NCBI RefSeq assembly: GCF_022271405.1
Contig: NZ_JAJNAL010000029.1
Coordinates: 1 to 64,000 of the forward strand
Source: Rhodopseudomonas infernalis
Lineage (GTDB): Bacteria > Pseudomonadota > Alphaproteobacteria > Rhizobiales > Xanthobacteraceae
Length of the DNA: 64,000 bases
Direction: 5' to 3'
Shown here: positions 26,541-35,457 of the stretch, piece after piece
How positions within the stretch are numbered: the first letter of the stretch is position 1
How the letters are laid out: the number at the start of each line of letters is the position of its first letter
The notes under the pieces: generated by a model
The model's database searches: none
What the model was told of the DNA's origin: nothing
Seen by the model: the letters and a program-made list of their open reading frames with translations, nothing else
Translations under genes and position numbers: made by a program

Positions 26541-26771
26541 ATGACGACGGAGCCGCCGCCCTCCGCCAAGGATCCGACCGGTCGGCAGGCGCGACTTCGC
26601 GATGCGCTGCGCGATAATTTGAAACGGCGCAAATTGCAGGCCCGGGGCCGCGCCGGTCAGCCCCGGGGGCAGGGGGATGATGACAGCGAAAACGTTCAAG
26701 ACAGCCGGCGCGCCGCCGCCGATGACCTGACCGAAAGAACTGCGCCGAACGTCGAAGGAGAGCGTCGATGA
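26541..26771 (+). CDS. Small basic/acidic protein coupled to the flavoprotein gene
   Basis: This 76-residue hydrophilic protein has a basic helix (RQARLRDALRDNLKRRKLQA, about 16-35) followed by an acidic, disordered end. The RLRxALRxNLKRRKxQARGR pattern recurs, from memory, in small alphaproteobacterial proteins often found near murA; murA lies 3 kb downstream here. Its stop overlaps the start of the next gene (ATGA at 26768-26771), strong evidence that it is translated. The function is unknown. The positive helix might bind nucleic acid or a partner. Confidence 0.6.
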   Translation: MTTEPPPSAKDPTGRQARLRDALRDNLKRRKLQARGRAGQPRGQGDDDSENVQDSRRAAADDLTERTAPNVEGERR

Positions 26772-28468
26772 GCATCGATGAGACGGAGCGCGCGAGCGCA
26801 GCGGCCGCCGGCAAGCGCAACGATCGCTACGACCAGACCTTCCCGGTGCTGACGCCGGCCGAGATCGCGCGCATCCGCCGGTTCGGCGAGATCCGGCGCT
26901 ATGCCGACCACGAACTGCTGTTCGAAACCGGCAAGCCGGGGCCGGGCATGTTCGTGGTGCTGGCCGGCAACGTCGCGGTGACCCAGCGCGACGGGCTCGG
27001 CCGCGTCACACCGGTCGCCGAGCAGGGCCCGGGGCAGTTTCTCGGCGAGATCAGCCAGCTGTCGGGCCGCGTCTCGCTGGTGGACGGCTGCGCCGAAGGC
27101 GAGGTCGAATGCCTGCTGGTGCCGCCGGAGCGGTTGCGCGCCCTGATGGTCGCCGAGGCCGATCTCGGCGAGCGGATCATGCGGGCGCTGATCTTGCGCC
27201 GGGTCAATCTGCTGCAGGGCGGCGTCGGCGGACCGGTGCTGATCGGTTCGTCAACGTCCTCGGATGTCGTGCGGCTGATGGGCTTCCTCACCCGTAACGG
27301 CCTGCCGCATCATCTGCTCGATCCCGCGCTCGATCGCGACGCCGGTGATCTCGTGGCGCGCTACTCGCCTTCGCCCGGCGATCTGCCGCTGGTGGTGACG
27401 CCGGACGGCACTGTGCTGCGCAACCCGCGCGAATCCGAACTCGCCCGCGCTGTCGGCATGATCGGCCAGATCGAGCCCGGCAAGGTCTATGACGTCGCCA
27501 TCGTCGGGGCCGGCCCGGCCGGGCTGGCAACGGCGGTGTATGCGGCCTCCGAAGGCCTGTCGGTCGCGGTGTTCGATCAGCGCGCGTTCGGCGGACAGGC
27601 CGGCGCCAGCGCGCGGATCGAGAACTATCTGGGCTTTCCGACCGGCATCTCCGGCCACGCGCTGACGGCGCGGGCGTTCAACCAGGCGCAGAAATTCGGC
27701 GCCGATGTGATGATCCCGATCGAGGTCAAGGCGCTCGACTGCAGCCGCGACGACGGCACTTTCGCGCTCGACCTCGATGACGGTGAAGCGCTGCGCGCCC
27801 GCGCCATCGTGGTGGCCAGCGGCGCGCGCTATCGCCGGCCGGAGATCGCCAATCTGGCGGCGTTCGACGGCCGCGGCGTGTACTACTGGGCGTCGCCGAT
27901 CGAAGCGCGGCTGTGCAAGGAGCAGGAGGTGATCCTGGTCGGCGGCGGCAACAGCGCCGGGCAGGCGGCGGTGTTTCTGTCGACGCACGCGGCGCGCGTC
28001 CACATGGTGATCCGCGGCGGCGGCCTCGCCGCCAGCATGTCGCGCTACCTGATCGAGCGGATTGAATCGACGCCGAATATCGAGCTGGTGTTCAACACCG
28101 AGGTGGTCGAGCTCGATGGCGCGCCGGACGCCGGGCTGGAACGCGTCACGCTGCGCAGCCGGCTTTCGGGCGAAACCTGGCCGATGCAGGTGCGCAACCT
28201 GTTCCTGTTCGTCGGCGCCGATCCGGCGACCGGCTGGCTCGACGGTTGCGGCGTCAATCTCGACCGCGGCGGCTTCGTCGTCACCGGCGTGCCGGTCGAC
28301 GGCGCCAGCAACCAGCGGTCGACGCAGGCGCTGGAGACCTCGGTGCCGGGCGTGTTCGCGGTCGGCGACGTGCGCTCCGGATCGGTCAAGCGCGTCGGCG
28401 GCGCGATCGGCGAAGGCGCCCAGGTGGTCGCCGCGCTGCACGGCTATCTGGCTGATTCGCTGAGTTAG
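26768..28468 (+). CDS. Cyclic-nucleotide-binding / thioredoxin-fold / thioredoxin-reductase-like fusion
   Basis: This 566-residue cytosolic fusion begins with a cNMP-binding beta-roll at about 25-145, including GQFLGEISQLSGR, although the usual phosphate-binding RxA arginine is not obvious. A glutaredoxin/thioredoxin-like fold follows at about 155-235 without a CxxC. The flavoprotein domain at about 245-560 has FAD motif GAGPAGLATAVYAASEGL, NADPH motif VGGGNSAGQAAVFLS and the C-terminal GVFAVGDVRSG. Where thioredoxin reductase has its CATC active site, this protein reads YYWASPIEARLC, so the redox pair is lost. It could reduce another acceptor or act as a redox-sensing switch. The ATG overlaps the preceding small gene. 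Confidence 0.9.
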   Translation: MSIDETERASAAAAGKRNDRYDQTFPVLTPAEIARIRRFGEIRRYADHELLFETGKPGPGMFVVLAGNVAVTQRDGLGRVTPVAEQGPGQFLGEISQLSGRVSLVDGCAEGEVECLLVPPERLRALMVAEADLGERIMRALILRRVNLLQGGVGGPVLIGSSTSSDVVRLMGFLTRNGLPHHLLDPALDRDAGDLVARYSPSPGDLPLVVTPDGTVLRNPRESELARAVGMIGQIEPGKVYDVAIVGAGPAGLATAVYAASEGLSVAVFDQRAFGGQAGASARIENYLGFPTGISGHALTARAFNQAQKFGADVMIPIEVKALDCSRDDGTFALDLDDGEALRARAIVVASGARYRRPEIANLAAFDGRGVYYWASPIEARLCKEQEVILVGGGNSAGQAAVFLSTHAARVHMVIRGGGLAASMSRYLIERIESTPNIELVFNTEVVELDGAPDAGLERVTLRSRLSGETWPMQVRNLFLFVGADPATGWLDGCGVNLDRGGFVVTGVPVDGASNQRSTQALETSVPGVFAVGDVRSGSVKRVGGAIGEGAQVVAALHGYLADSLS

Positions 28469-28524
28469 GTGACTTGTCTCAAAGGCCGCTGCCAGAAGTG
28501 ACACAGCCCCCAAGTATGGCCTTG

Positions 28525-28657
28525 CTCCCCTCCCCACCTTGCGGGGAGGGGCAGGGGTGGAGGGCCCCAGGCACTGAATGTGCGTCGCCTTCACACAGGC
28601 ACTGTTCCCGCGTCGCCCTCATCCCAGTCCTTTCCCGCAAGCGGGAGAGGGAGCGCG
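28525..28657. repeat. REP-like dispersed repeat, family B
   Basis: CTCCCCTCCCCACCTTGCGG at one end and TTTCCCGCAAGCGGGAGAG at the other form short hairpins flanking GTCGCCCTCATCCCAGTCC. The layout equals that of the copies at 19266 and 33962. Confidence 0.8.
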
Positions 28658-28771
28658 CGCTGCGGCTTGAGCTGGCGAGATGGGACGCAATCGCAGTCGC
28701 GGTGATGATCATCGCGGCGCTGCGCCGCTACCATCCGGCGCCGAGCTACGCGCGCGCCTAGCGTCCGCGGC

Positions 28772-28809
28772 TGCAAAGAAGAAGGCACCGGCAATGCCGA
28801 GGCCTTCTT
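28772..28809 (-). terminator. Intrinsic terminator of the Gly/Asn-rich protein gene
   Basis: AAGAAGGC (28779-28786) pairs with GCCTTCTT (28802-28809), with an inner GGC/GCC pair. On the minus strand TTCTTTGC follows. It lies 18 bp past the stop of the minus-strand gene. Confidence 0.65.
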
Positions 28810-28827
28810 GGCTCTCCGCGCTGGTAA

Positions 28828-29103
28828 TTAGCGCGCCGGGCCGGTGAGGGTGCCATTGTTGTTGCCGCCCGGGCCGACATCGCCCTGGGTCGAAGACGGC
28901 ATTGGGTGATTCTCACCGTTCATGCTGCCGGCCGCGCCCGTGGTGGTACCGAGGGCGGGTGCCATCGTGCCGCGCTGCATGCCGCCGTTTCCGACGTTCT
29001 GCGATCCCATCGCGTTGCCGCGGGTGTCGGTCTGGCCCTGCGCGGCCGCGGCGAGCAACGCGGCAGCGGCGGCGCCAGCGATCTTGGTCATGCGGGAGCT
29101 CAT
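28828..29103 (-). CDS. Small exported Gly/Asn/Met-rich protein, unknown function
   Basis: This 91-residue protein has a signal peptide (about 1-22, AGAAAAALLAAAAQGQ) and a low-complexity Gly/Asn/Thr/Met mature part (NAMGSQNVGNGGMQRG). The ATG at 29103 follows AGGA at normal spacing. A GGAAC-N16-GGTT element about 50 bp upstream fits a general-stress ECF promoter. It is divergent from a DUF3551 gene. I know no function for this type of protein. Confidence 0.75.
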   Translation of the reverse strand: MSSRMTKIAGAAAAALLAAAAQGQTDTRGNAMGSQNVGNGGMQRGTMAPALGTTTGAAGSMNGENHPMPSSTQGDVGPGGNNNGTLTGPAR

Positions 29104-29154
29104 GGATCGTCCTGGATATATCGTTCCCGTTTCACGTGCTTTTGCACTGGCTGG

Positions 29155-29211
29155 AAAACCAGCACGCTGGCGCACCGTTCCGTGGAACGACAAATAGCCT
29201 GGCGGCGTCTT
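29155..29211. promoter_or_regulatory. Back-to-back candidate ECF (EcfG-type) promoters sharing a palindrome
   Basis: GTTCCGTGGAAC at 29177-29188 places two GGAAC -35 elements back to back. On the minus strand GGAAC (29181-29177), 16 bp and GGTTTT (29160-29155) point at the gene starting at 29103. On the plus strand GGAAC (29184-29188), 17 bp and CGTCTT (29206-29211) point at the DUF3551 gene. The match to GGAAC-N16/17-CGTT is good on both strands but not perfect. Confidence 0.45.
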
Positions 29212-29325
29212 GCCGCGCCGCAGTTTGCATCGGAACCCGAAGCGCGTAGGAAGGGTTGAGCGGATCTGCGACAGGAACGACCGCCGCCACAACGGATTGT
29301 TTGGGCAATCACGATGGAGACACGC

Positions 29326-29619
29326 ATGAAACAAGCTTTGAAGAATCTGCTCTCGCGCCGCGCATTGGCGGCCTTCGCGGCGGTGACGGCGGTCGCGGGT
29401 GTCAGTCTCGTCGGGGGCACGCCCGCGGAGGCGCGGGACTATCCGTATTGCCTGAACTCGCCGGGCTACGGCTATCCGGGCGATTGCAACTATGCGTCGT
29501 ATCGGCAGTGCCGTGAGTCCGCTTCGGGCCGGCTCGCCGACTGTATCCTCAACCCGCGCGTAGCGTTCCGTGAGCCGCGCCATCGTGACTATCGCACTTA
29601 CGGCGACACGCGCTGGTAA
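29326..29619 (+). CDS. DUF3551 small exported protein
   Basis: This 97-residue exported protein has a basic N-terminus, a signal helix (ALAAFAAVTAVAGVSLVGG) and the DUF3551 core. In that core PYCLNSPGYGYPGDCNYASY and RQCRESASGRLADCILNP keep four cysteines likely to form two disulfides. The family is abundant in Bradyrhizobium and Rhodopseudomonas and has no known function. The ATG at 29326 follows GGAGA at 7 bp; an ATG four codons earlier has no ribosome site. Confidence 0.85.
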   Translation: MKQALKNLLSRRALAAFAAVTAVAGVSLVGGTPAEARDYPYCLNSPGYGYPGDCNYASYRQCRESASGRLADCILNPRVAFREPRHRDYRTYGDTRW

Positions 29620-29778
29620 GGCGCTCGTCTGAAACTGCGAAACGCCCGATTCGTCGGGGTGCGCCGGCCAAAACCCCGGGCGCGCCCCGCAAGCCCATGA
29701 AATAGCCTCAGTTTCCACGCTTTTGCCACGGACGGCGGTTGTGCCGTATATGGTCACGGCTCAAAGGCGGGAATCGGC

Positions 29779-31068
29779 ATGGATCGCATTCGGATTATCG
29801 GCGGCAACAAGCTGCACGGCACCATCCCGATTTCGGGCGCCAAGAACGCAGCTCTGCCGTTGATGATCGCTGCGCTGCTGAGCGATGAAACCCTGATTCT
29901 CGACAACGTTCCGCGGCTCGCCGATGTCGCCCAATTGCAGCGGATCCTCGGCAATCATGGCGTGGACATCATGGCGGCCGGCAAGCGGCCGGGTGATCAC
30001 GAATATCAGGGCCAGACCCTGCACATCTCGGCCAAGAACATCATCGACACGACCGCGCCCTACGAGCTGGTGTCGAAGATGCGCGCCAGCTTCTGGGTGA
30101 TTGCGCCGCTGCTGGCCCGGATGCACGAAGCCAAGGTGTCGCTGCCCGGCGGCTGTGCCATCGGCACCCGTCCGGTCGACCTGTTGATCATGGCACTGGA
30201 AAAGCTCGGTGCCGAGATTTCGATCGATGGCGGCTATGTGATCGCCAAGGCGCCCGGCGGGCTGAAGGGCGCCACCATCGAATTCCCCAAGGTCACGGTC
30301 AGCGGCACCCATGTGGCGCTGATGGCCGCGACGCTCGCCAAGGGCAGCACCATCATCTCCAACGCGGCCTGCGAGCCTGAGATCGCCGACGTCGCCGACT
30401 GCCTCAACAAGATGGGCGCCAAGATCACCGGCGCCGGCACGCCGCGGATTCTGATCGAAGGCGTCGGCACGCTGCACGGCGCCCGCCACACGGTGCTGCC
30501 GGACCGCATCGAGACCGGCACCTATGCGATGGCGGTGGCGATGACCGGCGGCGAGGTGCAGCTCTCGGGCGCGCGGCCCGAATTGCTGCAGGCCGCGCTC
30601 GATGTGCTGATCCAGGCCGGCGTCAGCATCACGCCCAACAACGACGGCATCAAGGTTGCGCGCAACGGCGCCGGCATCAGTCCGGTGACAGTGACGACCG
30701 CGCCGTTCCCGGGCTTTCCCACCGATCTGCAGGCGCAGCTGATGGCGCTGATGACGCGCGCCAAGGGCGCCTCGCACATCACCGAAACGATCTTCGAAAA
30801 CCGCTTCATGCACGTGCAGGAGCTGGCGCGGTTCGGCGCCAAGATCTCGCTCGACGGCGAGACCGCGACGATCGACGGCGTCTCTCAGCTGCGCGGCGCG
30901 CCGGTGATGGCGACCGATCTGCGCGCCTCGGTGTCGCTGGTGATCGCGGCGCTCGCCGCCGACGGCGAGACCATGGTCAACCGGATCTATCATCTCGATC
31001 GCGGCTTCGAGCGGCTCGAAGAAAAGCTGTCGGCCTGCGGCGCCACCATCGAACGGATCAGCGGATAA
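29779..31068 (+). CDS. murA: UDP-N-acetylglucosamine 1-carboxyvinyltransferase
   Basis: This 429-residue cytosolic enzyme transfers enolpyruvate from PEP to UDP-GlcNAc, the committed step of peptidoglycan synthesis and the fosfomycin target. The [13 protein letters not shown] segment near residue 22 and the catalytic cysteine C126 in [11 protein letters not shown] are visible, as is the family's length. Having cysteine rather than aspartate there predicts fosfomycin sensitivity at the enzyme level. TATATG about 20 bp upstream could be the -10. It heads the conserved alphaproteobacterial group murA-DUF2948-hisD-UPF0262. Confidence 0.97.
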   Translation: MDRIRIIGGNKLHGTIPISGAKNAALPLMIAALLSDETLILDNVPRLADVAQLQRILGNHGVDIMAAGKRPGDHEYQGQTLHISAKNIIDTTAPYELVSKMRASFWVIAPLLARMHEAKVSLPGGCAIGTRPVDLLIMALEKLGAEISIDGGYVIAKAPGGLKGATIEFPKVTVSGTHVALMAATLAKGSTIISNAACEPEIADVADCLNKMGAKITGAGTPRILIEGVGTLHGARHTVLPDRIETGTYAMAVAMTGGEVQLSGARPELLQAALDVLIQAGVSITPNNDGIKVARNGAGISPVTVTTAPFPGFPTDLQAQLMALMTRAKGASHITETIFENRFMHVQELARFGAKISLDGETATIDGVSQLRGAPVMATDLRASVSLVIAALAADGETMVNRIYHLDRGFERLEEKLSACGATIERISG

Positions 31069-31087
31069 ATGCCGCGCGGGGGTTGCC

Positions 31088-31546
31088 TTGGGTGAGTTGA
31101 AACTGATCGCGCTCGACCCTGATGACCTCGCGGTGATCTCCGCCCATGTCCAGGATGCGAGAGTCGAAACCGCCGACATCGTCTGGCGTCAGGCCGAAAA
31201 ACGCCTGGTGGTCGGTCTGCATCGGCTGGATTGGGAGCAGACCCTGTCCGGCGAGCCGGTGCCGGGCCGGCTGATCGCGGCGCTGCGGTTCGACCGGGTG
31301 CTCGCCTGCAAGTCCCGCAAGATCGACATCGAGGCGCCCGACGCCGCGCTGGAATTGATCGGGATCGAGTTCTATCCGGCGCCTGAGCCGCCGGGCGGTA
31401 GCGTGGTGCTGATGTTTTCCCGCGGCGGCATGCTGCGGCTGGATGTCGAGTGCCTGGAGTGTGCCCTGACCGATCTCGGCCCCGACCATCTCGGCACCGG
31501 GGACGCCCCGCGCGATGCGCCCGAGGATCTCGGCGGCCTCGGCTAG
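31088..31546 (+). CDS. DUF2948 family protein
   Basis: This 152-residue cytosolic protein begins GELKLIALDPDDLAVISAHV and has the IEFYPAPEPPGGSVVLMFSRGG region typical of DUF2948. The acidic C-terminal tail is probably disordered. The frame starts with TTG at 31088 (no ATG or GTG in frame before the conserved N-terminus), 20 bp after murA. The family almost always lies between murA and hisD in alphaproteobacteria. Its function is unknown. Confidence 0.88.
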   Translation: MGELKLIALDPDDLAVISAHVQDARVETADIVWRQAEKRLVVGLHRLDWEQTLSGEPVPGRLIAALRFDRVLACKSRKIDIEAPDAALELIGIEFYPAPEPPGGSVVLMFSRGGMLRLDVECLECALTDLGPDHLGTGDAPRDAPEDLGGLG

Positions 31547-31683
31547 CCTCGCGGGACCGGGCGGCTTCGCCCGATCCGGCAACCGAAGCGAAAGCCTTCC
31601 GGCATAAGGGTTGACGGCGGTAAGTCGCCGCGCCATTGAGCATCATGCCCGCATGGGCCGACGCGCCTCCCGGAAGCTTGAAA

Positions 31684-32979
31684 ATGCCCATTCGTCTCGA
31701 TAGCGCCAGCACCGATTTTGCCTCGCAGTTCAAAGCCTTCCTCGCCATGAAGCGGGAGGTGGCGGCGGATATCGAGGCGGCGACGCGGACGATCGTCGAC
31801 GATGTCGCGGCGCGCGGCGACGCGGCTCTGCTCGAAGCCACCGCGAAGTTCGACCGGCTGAGCCTGACCGCCGACGGCCTGCGCGTCACAGCGGCCGAGA
31901 TCGAGGCCGCCGTGAAGGCGTGCGATCCGGCGACCATCGAGGCACTGAAATTCGCGCGCGACCGCATCGAGTTCTTTCACCGCCGGCAGCTGCCGAAGGA
32001 CGACCGCTTCACCGACGCGCTCGGCGTCGAACTCGGTTGGCGCTGGAGCGCCGTCGAGGCGGTCGGGCTGTACGTGCCGGGCGGCACCGCGGCGTATCCA
32101 TCCTCGGTGCTGATGAACGCCATCCCGGCCAAGGTGGCGGGCGTCGAACGCGTCGTGATGGTGGTGCCGTCGCCGGACGGCAAACTCAACCCGCTGGTGC
32201 TGGCGGCGGCCGCGCTCGGCGGCGTCACCGAGATCTACCGCGTCGGTGGCGCGCAGGCGGTAGCGGCGCTGGCCTACGGCACCGCGACGATCGCGCCGGT
32301 GTCCAAGATCGTCGGCCCGGGCAACGCCTATGTGGCGGCCGCCAAGCGGCTGGTGTTCGGCCGCGTCGGCATCGACATGATCGCCGGTCCGTCCGAAGTC
32401 GTCGTCGTCGCCGACGCCACCGGCAATCCGGACTGGATCGCCGCCGATCTGTTGGCGCAGGCCGAGCACGACGCCAATGCGCAGTCGATCCTGATCACTG
32501 ACGATGCCGAGCTGGCCGCACAGGTCGAGCGCGCCGTCGAGGCGCAGCTCACCACGCTGCCGCGGGAAAAGATCGCGCGCGCGTCGTGGGACGCCTACGG
32601 CGCCATCATCAAGGTGGCCAAGCTCGACGACGCCGCGCCGCTGGCGGATGCGATCGCAGCCGAGCATCTCGAAATCATCACCGCCGATCCGGAAGCCTTC
32701 GCGGCAAGGATCCGCAATGCCGGCGCGATCTTCCTCGGCGCGCATACGCCGGAGGCGATCGGCGACTATGTGGGCGGCTCCAACCACGTGCTGCCGACCG
32801 CGCGTTCGGCGCGGTTCTCGTCCGGGCTCGGTGTGCTCGACTTCATGAAGCGCACCTCGATCCTGAAATGCGGGCCGGAGCAGCTCGCGGCGCTGGGGCC
32901 GGCGGCGATGACGCTCGGCAACGCCGAGGGGCTGGATGCGCATGCGCGCTCGGTGGGACTGCGTCTGAACCGGCGATGA
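31684..32979 (+). CDS. hisD: Histidinol dehydrogenase
   Basis: This 431-residue zinc enzyme performs the last two oxidations of histidine synthesis, L-histidinol to L-histidine with two NAD. Characteristic stretches are [55 protein letters not shown] and the catalytic Glu-His in IAAEHLEI, with the C-terminal [13 protein letters not shown]. The ATG at 31684 follows GGAAG; a longer frame to 31636 is unlikely. The stop overlaps the UPF0262 start by ATGA. No other his genes are in the window. Confidence 0.97.
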   Translation: MPIRLDSASTDFASQFKAFLAMKREVAADIEAATRTIVDDVAARGDAALLEATAKFDRLSLTADGLRVTAAEIEAAVKACDPATIEALKFARDRIEFFHRRQLPKDDRFTDALGVELGWRWSAVEAVGLYVPGGTAAYPSSVLMNAIPAKVAGVERVVMVVPSPDGKLNPLVLAAAALGGVTEIYRVGGAQAVAALAYGTATIAPVSKIVGPGNAYVAAAKRLVFGRVGIDMIAGPSEVVVVADATGNPDWIAADLLAQAEHDANAQSILITDDAELAAQVERAVEAQLTTLPREKIARASWDAYGAIIKVAKLDDAAPLADAIAAEHLEIITADPEAFAARIRNAGAIFLGAHTPEAIGDYVGGSNHVLPTARSARFSSGLGVLDFMKRTSILKCGPEQLAALGPAAMTLGNAEGLDAHARSVGLRLNRR

Positions 32980-33467
32980 GTACTTCGGAACCAGACGATT
33001 CCAACAATCGCATCGTCGCGGTCACGCTCGATGAGGAATCGATCGGGCGGTCCGGGCCGGACATCGAGCACGAGCGCGCCATCGCGATCTACGATCTGGT
33101 CGAGAAGAATCTGTTCGCGCCGGAGAACGGTGCCGAGGGCCCGTTCACGCTGCATATCGGCATCACTGGCTCGCGGCTGATGTTCGACATCCGCCGCGAG
33201 GACGGCACGCCGGTGATCACGCATCTGTTGTCGCTGTCGCCGTTCAGGCGCATCGTGAAGGACTACTTCATGATCTGCGACAGCTACTACCAGGCGATCC
33301 GCACCGCGACGCCCGACAAGATCGAAGCCATCGACATGGGCCGCCGCGGCATCCACGACGAGGGCTCGCACACCTTGCAGGAACGCCTCGCCGGCAAGGT
33401 CCGGATCGACTTCGAGACCGCGCGCCGGCTGTTTACGCTTATTTCGGTGCTGCACTGGAAGGGCTGA
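32976..33467 (+). CDS. UPF0262 family protein
   Basis: This 163-residue cytosolic protein is conserved in alphaproteobacteria next to hisD. Recognisable parts are [37 protein letters not shown]-type text around residues 85-105 and a C-terminal [18 protein letters not shown]. Its ATG lies inside the hisD stop, so translation is coupled. The function is not known. Confidence 0.92.
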   Translation: MSTSEPDDSNNRIVAVTLDEESIGRSGPDIEHERAIAIYDLVEKNLFAPENGAEGPFTLHIGITGSRLMFDIRREDGTPVITHLLSLSPFRRIVKDYFMICDSYYQAIRTATPDKIEAIDMGRRGIHDEGSHTLQERLAGKVRIDFETARRLFTLISVLHWKG

Positions 33468-33472
33468 CGCGC

Positions 33473-33922
33473 ATGCGGCAGCCGCAAGCGGTGCTGTTCG
33501 CCTGCGGCATGAACAGCGTCCGTTCGCCGATGGCCGAAGGCCTGCTGCGCAGCATCGCGCCGCGCACGATGTACATCCGCTCGGTCGGGGTGAAGACGCA
33601 GGAGCTCGACCCGTTCGCCGTGGCGGCGATGGCCGAGCGTGGCCTCGATATCTCCCGGCACAAGCCGACGACATTCGAAGAACTCGACGATTACGAGGGC
33701 CTGAACTTCGACCTGATCGTGACGCTGTCGCCCGAGGCGCATCACAAGGCGCTGGAGCTGACCCGCACCCACGCCATCGACGTCGAATACTGGCCGACCT
33801 ACGATCCCACCGGCGCCGAAGGCACCCGCGACCAACGCATCGCCGCCTATGGCGACGTCGCCGAGACGCTGATGCAGCGCATCTACAAGCGGTTCGGGCG
33901 TCACAGCGGGGGGAATGAGTAG
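33473..33922 (+). CDS. Low-molecular-weight phosphotyrosine phosphatase-like protein
   Basis: This 149-residue protein has the LMW-PTPase/arsenate-reductase fold. The P-loop CGMNSVRS (C11 to S18, CX5RS) lies at the N-terminus and a later DPTGAEGT segment may hold the general acid. The family includes protein tyrosine phosphatases and ArsC-type reductases. Presence in the hisD-UPF0262-maf group, rather than an ars operon, argues against arsenate detoxification. It starts 5 bp after UPF0262. Confidence 0.88.
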   Translation: MRQPQAVLFACGMNSVRSPMAEGLLRSIAPRTMYIRSVGVKTQELDPFAVAAMAERGLDISRHKPTTFEELDDYEGLNFDLIVTLSPEAHHKALELTRTHAIDVEYWPTYDPTGAEGTRDQRIAAYGDVAETLMQRIYKRFGRHSGGNE

Positions 33923-33961
33923 TTACGCTACGTGTGAGCAGCTTGCCCCGAGCACAGCGTA

Positions 33962-34097
33962 ACCTCTCCCCGCGCGCGGGGAGAGGTCGGATTGCGCAGC
34001 AATCCGGGCGAGGGGGCGTTTCCGCGCAGCCGAGAGCCCGCGACTCGCGGCCTGCCCCTCACCCCAACCCTCTCCCCGCAAGCGCGGGGCGAGGGAG
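33962..34097. repeat. REP-like dispersed repeat, family B
   Basis: CCTCTCCCCGCGCGCGGGGA at the start and CTCTCCCCGCAAGCGCGGGG at the end are hairpins flanking CTCACCCCAACC. It separates the phosphatase gene from the AAA ATPase gene and is the richest in CG of the three copies. Confidence 0.85.
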
Positions 34098-34197
34098 CTC
34101 GCTGTGCGCGAGGCGACCGCACCGCCTGTTGCCGCCGCGTTTGGCTCCCGGCCGCGATCTGCTATCCCGTCCGTATCGTTCACGTCCGGGCCATCCG

Positions 34198-35355
34198 ATG
34201 ATCACCCGCCTTGCAGTCTCCGGCTATCGATCCTTGCGCGATGTGCGGCTCACGCTCGGGCCGCTCAATGTCGTCACCGGGGCGAATGGCGCGGGCAAGT
34301 CGAGTCTGTATCGGGCGCTGCGGCTGCTGGCGGAGATCGCGCAGGGGCGGGTGGTGCAGTCGCTGGCGGCGGAAGGCGGATTGCAGTCGACGCTGTGGGC
34401 GGGGCCCGAAACCGTGTCGCGGGCGATGAAGCGCGGGGCGCAGCCGGTGCAGGGCACGACGCGGAGTACGCGGGTCGGCCTCAAGCTCGGCTTTGCCGGG
34501 ACCGACTACGGCTACGCGATCGACCTCGGCCTGCCGCTGCCGGACGCCACTTCGCTGTTCGGGCGCGATCCGGAAATCAAGGTCGAGAGCGTGTGGACCG
34601 GCGAATTGCTCGGCCGCGCCAACGCCTTCGCGGAGCGGCGCGGGCCGCTGGTGCGGGTGCGCGACGAGGGCGGGCAATGGCGCGAGGTGTATCGCCAGCT
34701 CGCCGCCTCCGACAGCATGATGACCCACGGCGCCGATCCGCGCGACGCGCTCGAACTGCTGCTGCTGCGCGACCGGATGCGGAGCTGGCGGTTCTACGAC
34801 CAGCTGCGCACCGACCGCGACGCGCCGGCGCGGCGGCCGCAGATCGGCACCCATACGCCGGTGCTGGGCGGCGACGGCGCCGATCTGGCCGCCGCGATCC
34901 AGACCATCCTGGAGATCGGCGATCCGGATGCGCTGGCGGCGACGATCGACGACGCATTTCCGCGTGCCCGCCTGATCGTCTCCGAGCTCGACGGCTATTT
35001 CGAACTGGCGATGCAGCAGCACGGCCTGCTGCGGCCGCTCAAAGCGGCGGAGCTGTCCGACGGTACGCTGCGCTACCTGCTGCTGGTCGCGGCGCTGTGC
35101 TCGCCGCGGCCGCCGGAGCTGATGATCCTCAACGAGCCGGAGGCCAGCCTGCACCCGGACCTGCTGCGCCCGCTCGCCCGCCTGATCGCTGCGGCGGCGG
35201 AGCGGTCGCAGGTCGTGGTGGTCTCCCACGCCGAGGGCCTGGTGTCGGCGCTCGGCCGAGAGGCCGATTGCCGGCAGATCGTGCTCGAAAAGGAGCTGAG
35301 CGAGACGGTGGTGCGCGACGGCGACCTGCCGTCCTGGAACTGGCCGGCGCGCTGA
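34198..35355 (+). CDS. AAA-family ATPase (RecF/SMC-like head, predicted ATPase)
   Basis: This 385-residue cytosolic ATPase has an ABC/SMC-type head. It carries Walker A in TGANGAGKSS (about 29-38), a signature-like LSDGTLRYLLLVAAL, Walker B LMILNEPEASLHP and the H-loop VVVSHAEG. The middle part (about 70-240) is a lid of unknown fold with no coiled coil. Relatives include stand-alone predicted ATPases related to RecF and OLD nucleases, but no TOPRIM domain is present here. It is flanked by a repeat element and lies within an otherwise conserved housekeeping group, so it may be an insertion. The ATG at 34198 lacks a strong ribosome site. Confidence 0.87.
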   Translation: MITRLAVSGYRSLRDVRLTLGPLNVVTGANGAGKSSLYRALRLLAEIAQGRVVQSLAAEGGLQSTLWAGPETVSRAMKRGAQPVQGTTRSTRVGLKLGFAGTDYGYAIDLGLPLPDATSLFGRDPEIKVESVWTGELLGRANAFAERRGPLVRVRDEGGQWREVYRQLAASDSMMTHGADPRDALELLLLRDRMRSWRFYDQLRTDRDAPARRPQIGTHTPVLGGDGADLAAAIQTILEIGDPDALAATIDDAFPRARLIVSELDGYFELAMQQHGLLRPLKAAELSDGTLRYLLLVAALCSPRPPELMILNEPEASLHPDLLRPLARLIAAAAERSQVVVVSHAEGLVSALGREADCRQIVLEKELSETVVRDGDLPSWNWPAR

Positions 35356-35457
35356 CGCGTCGGCTCTGCGGATCTGCGCCGCCGCCTGTTGTCCCGGCTT
35401 TCGCCTTCCGATAGGTTCCGGCTCCTTTCCCGCCACCCGCCCGAATCGAAGTTCCGC

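Larger units (their letters stand above)
28469..28827. other. Gene-free convergent spacer
   Basis: This 359-bp gap lies between the flavoprotein gene and a minus-strand small gene. It contains a family B repeat (28525-28657) and an intrinsic terminator for the minus-strand gene (28772-28809). The remaining sequence shows no convincing coding frame. Confidence 0.5.

Noticed and set aside
33473-33922. Arsenate reductase
   Set aside because: The LMW-phosphatase fold is shared, but there are no ars genes nearby and the neighbourhood is that of cell-wall and histidine genes.
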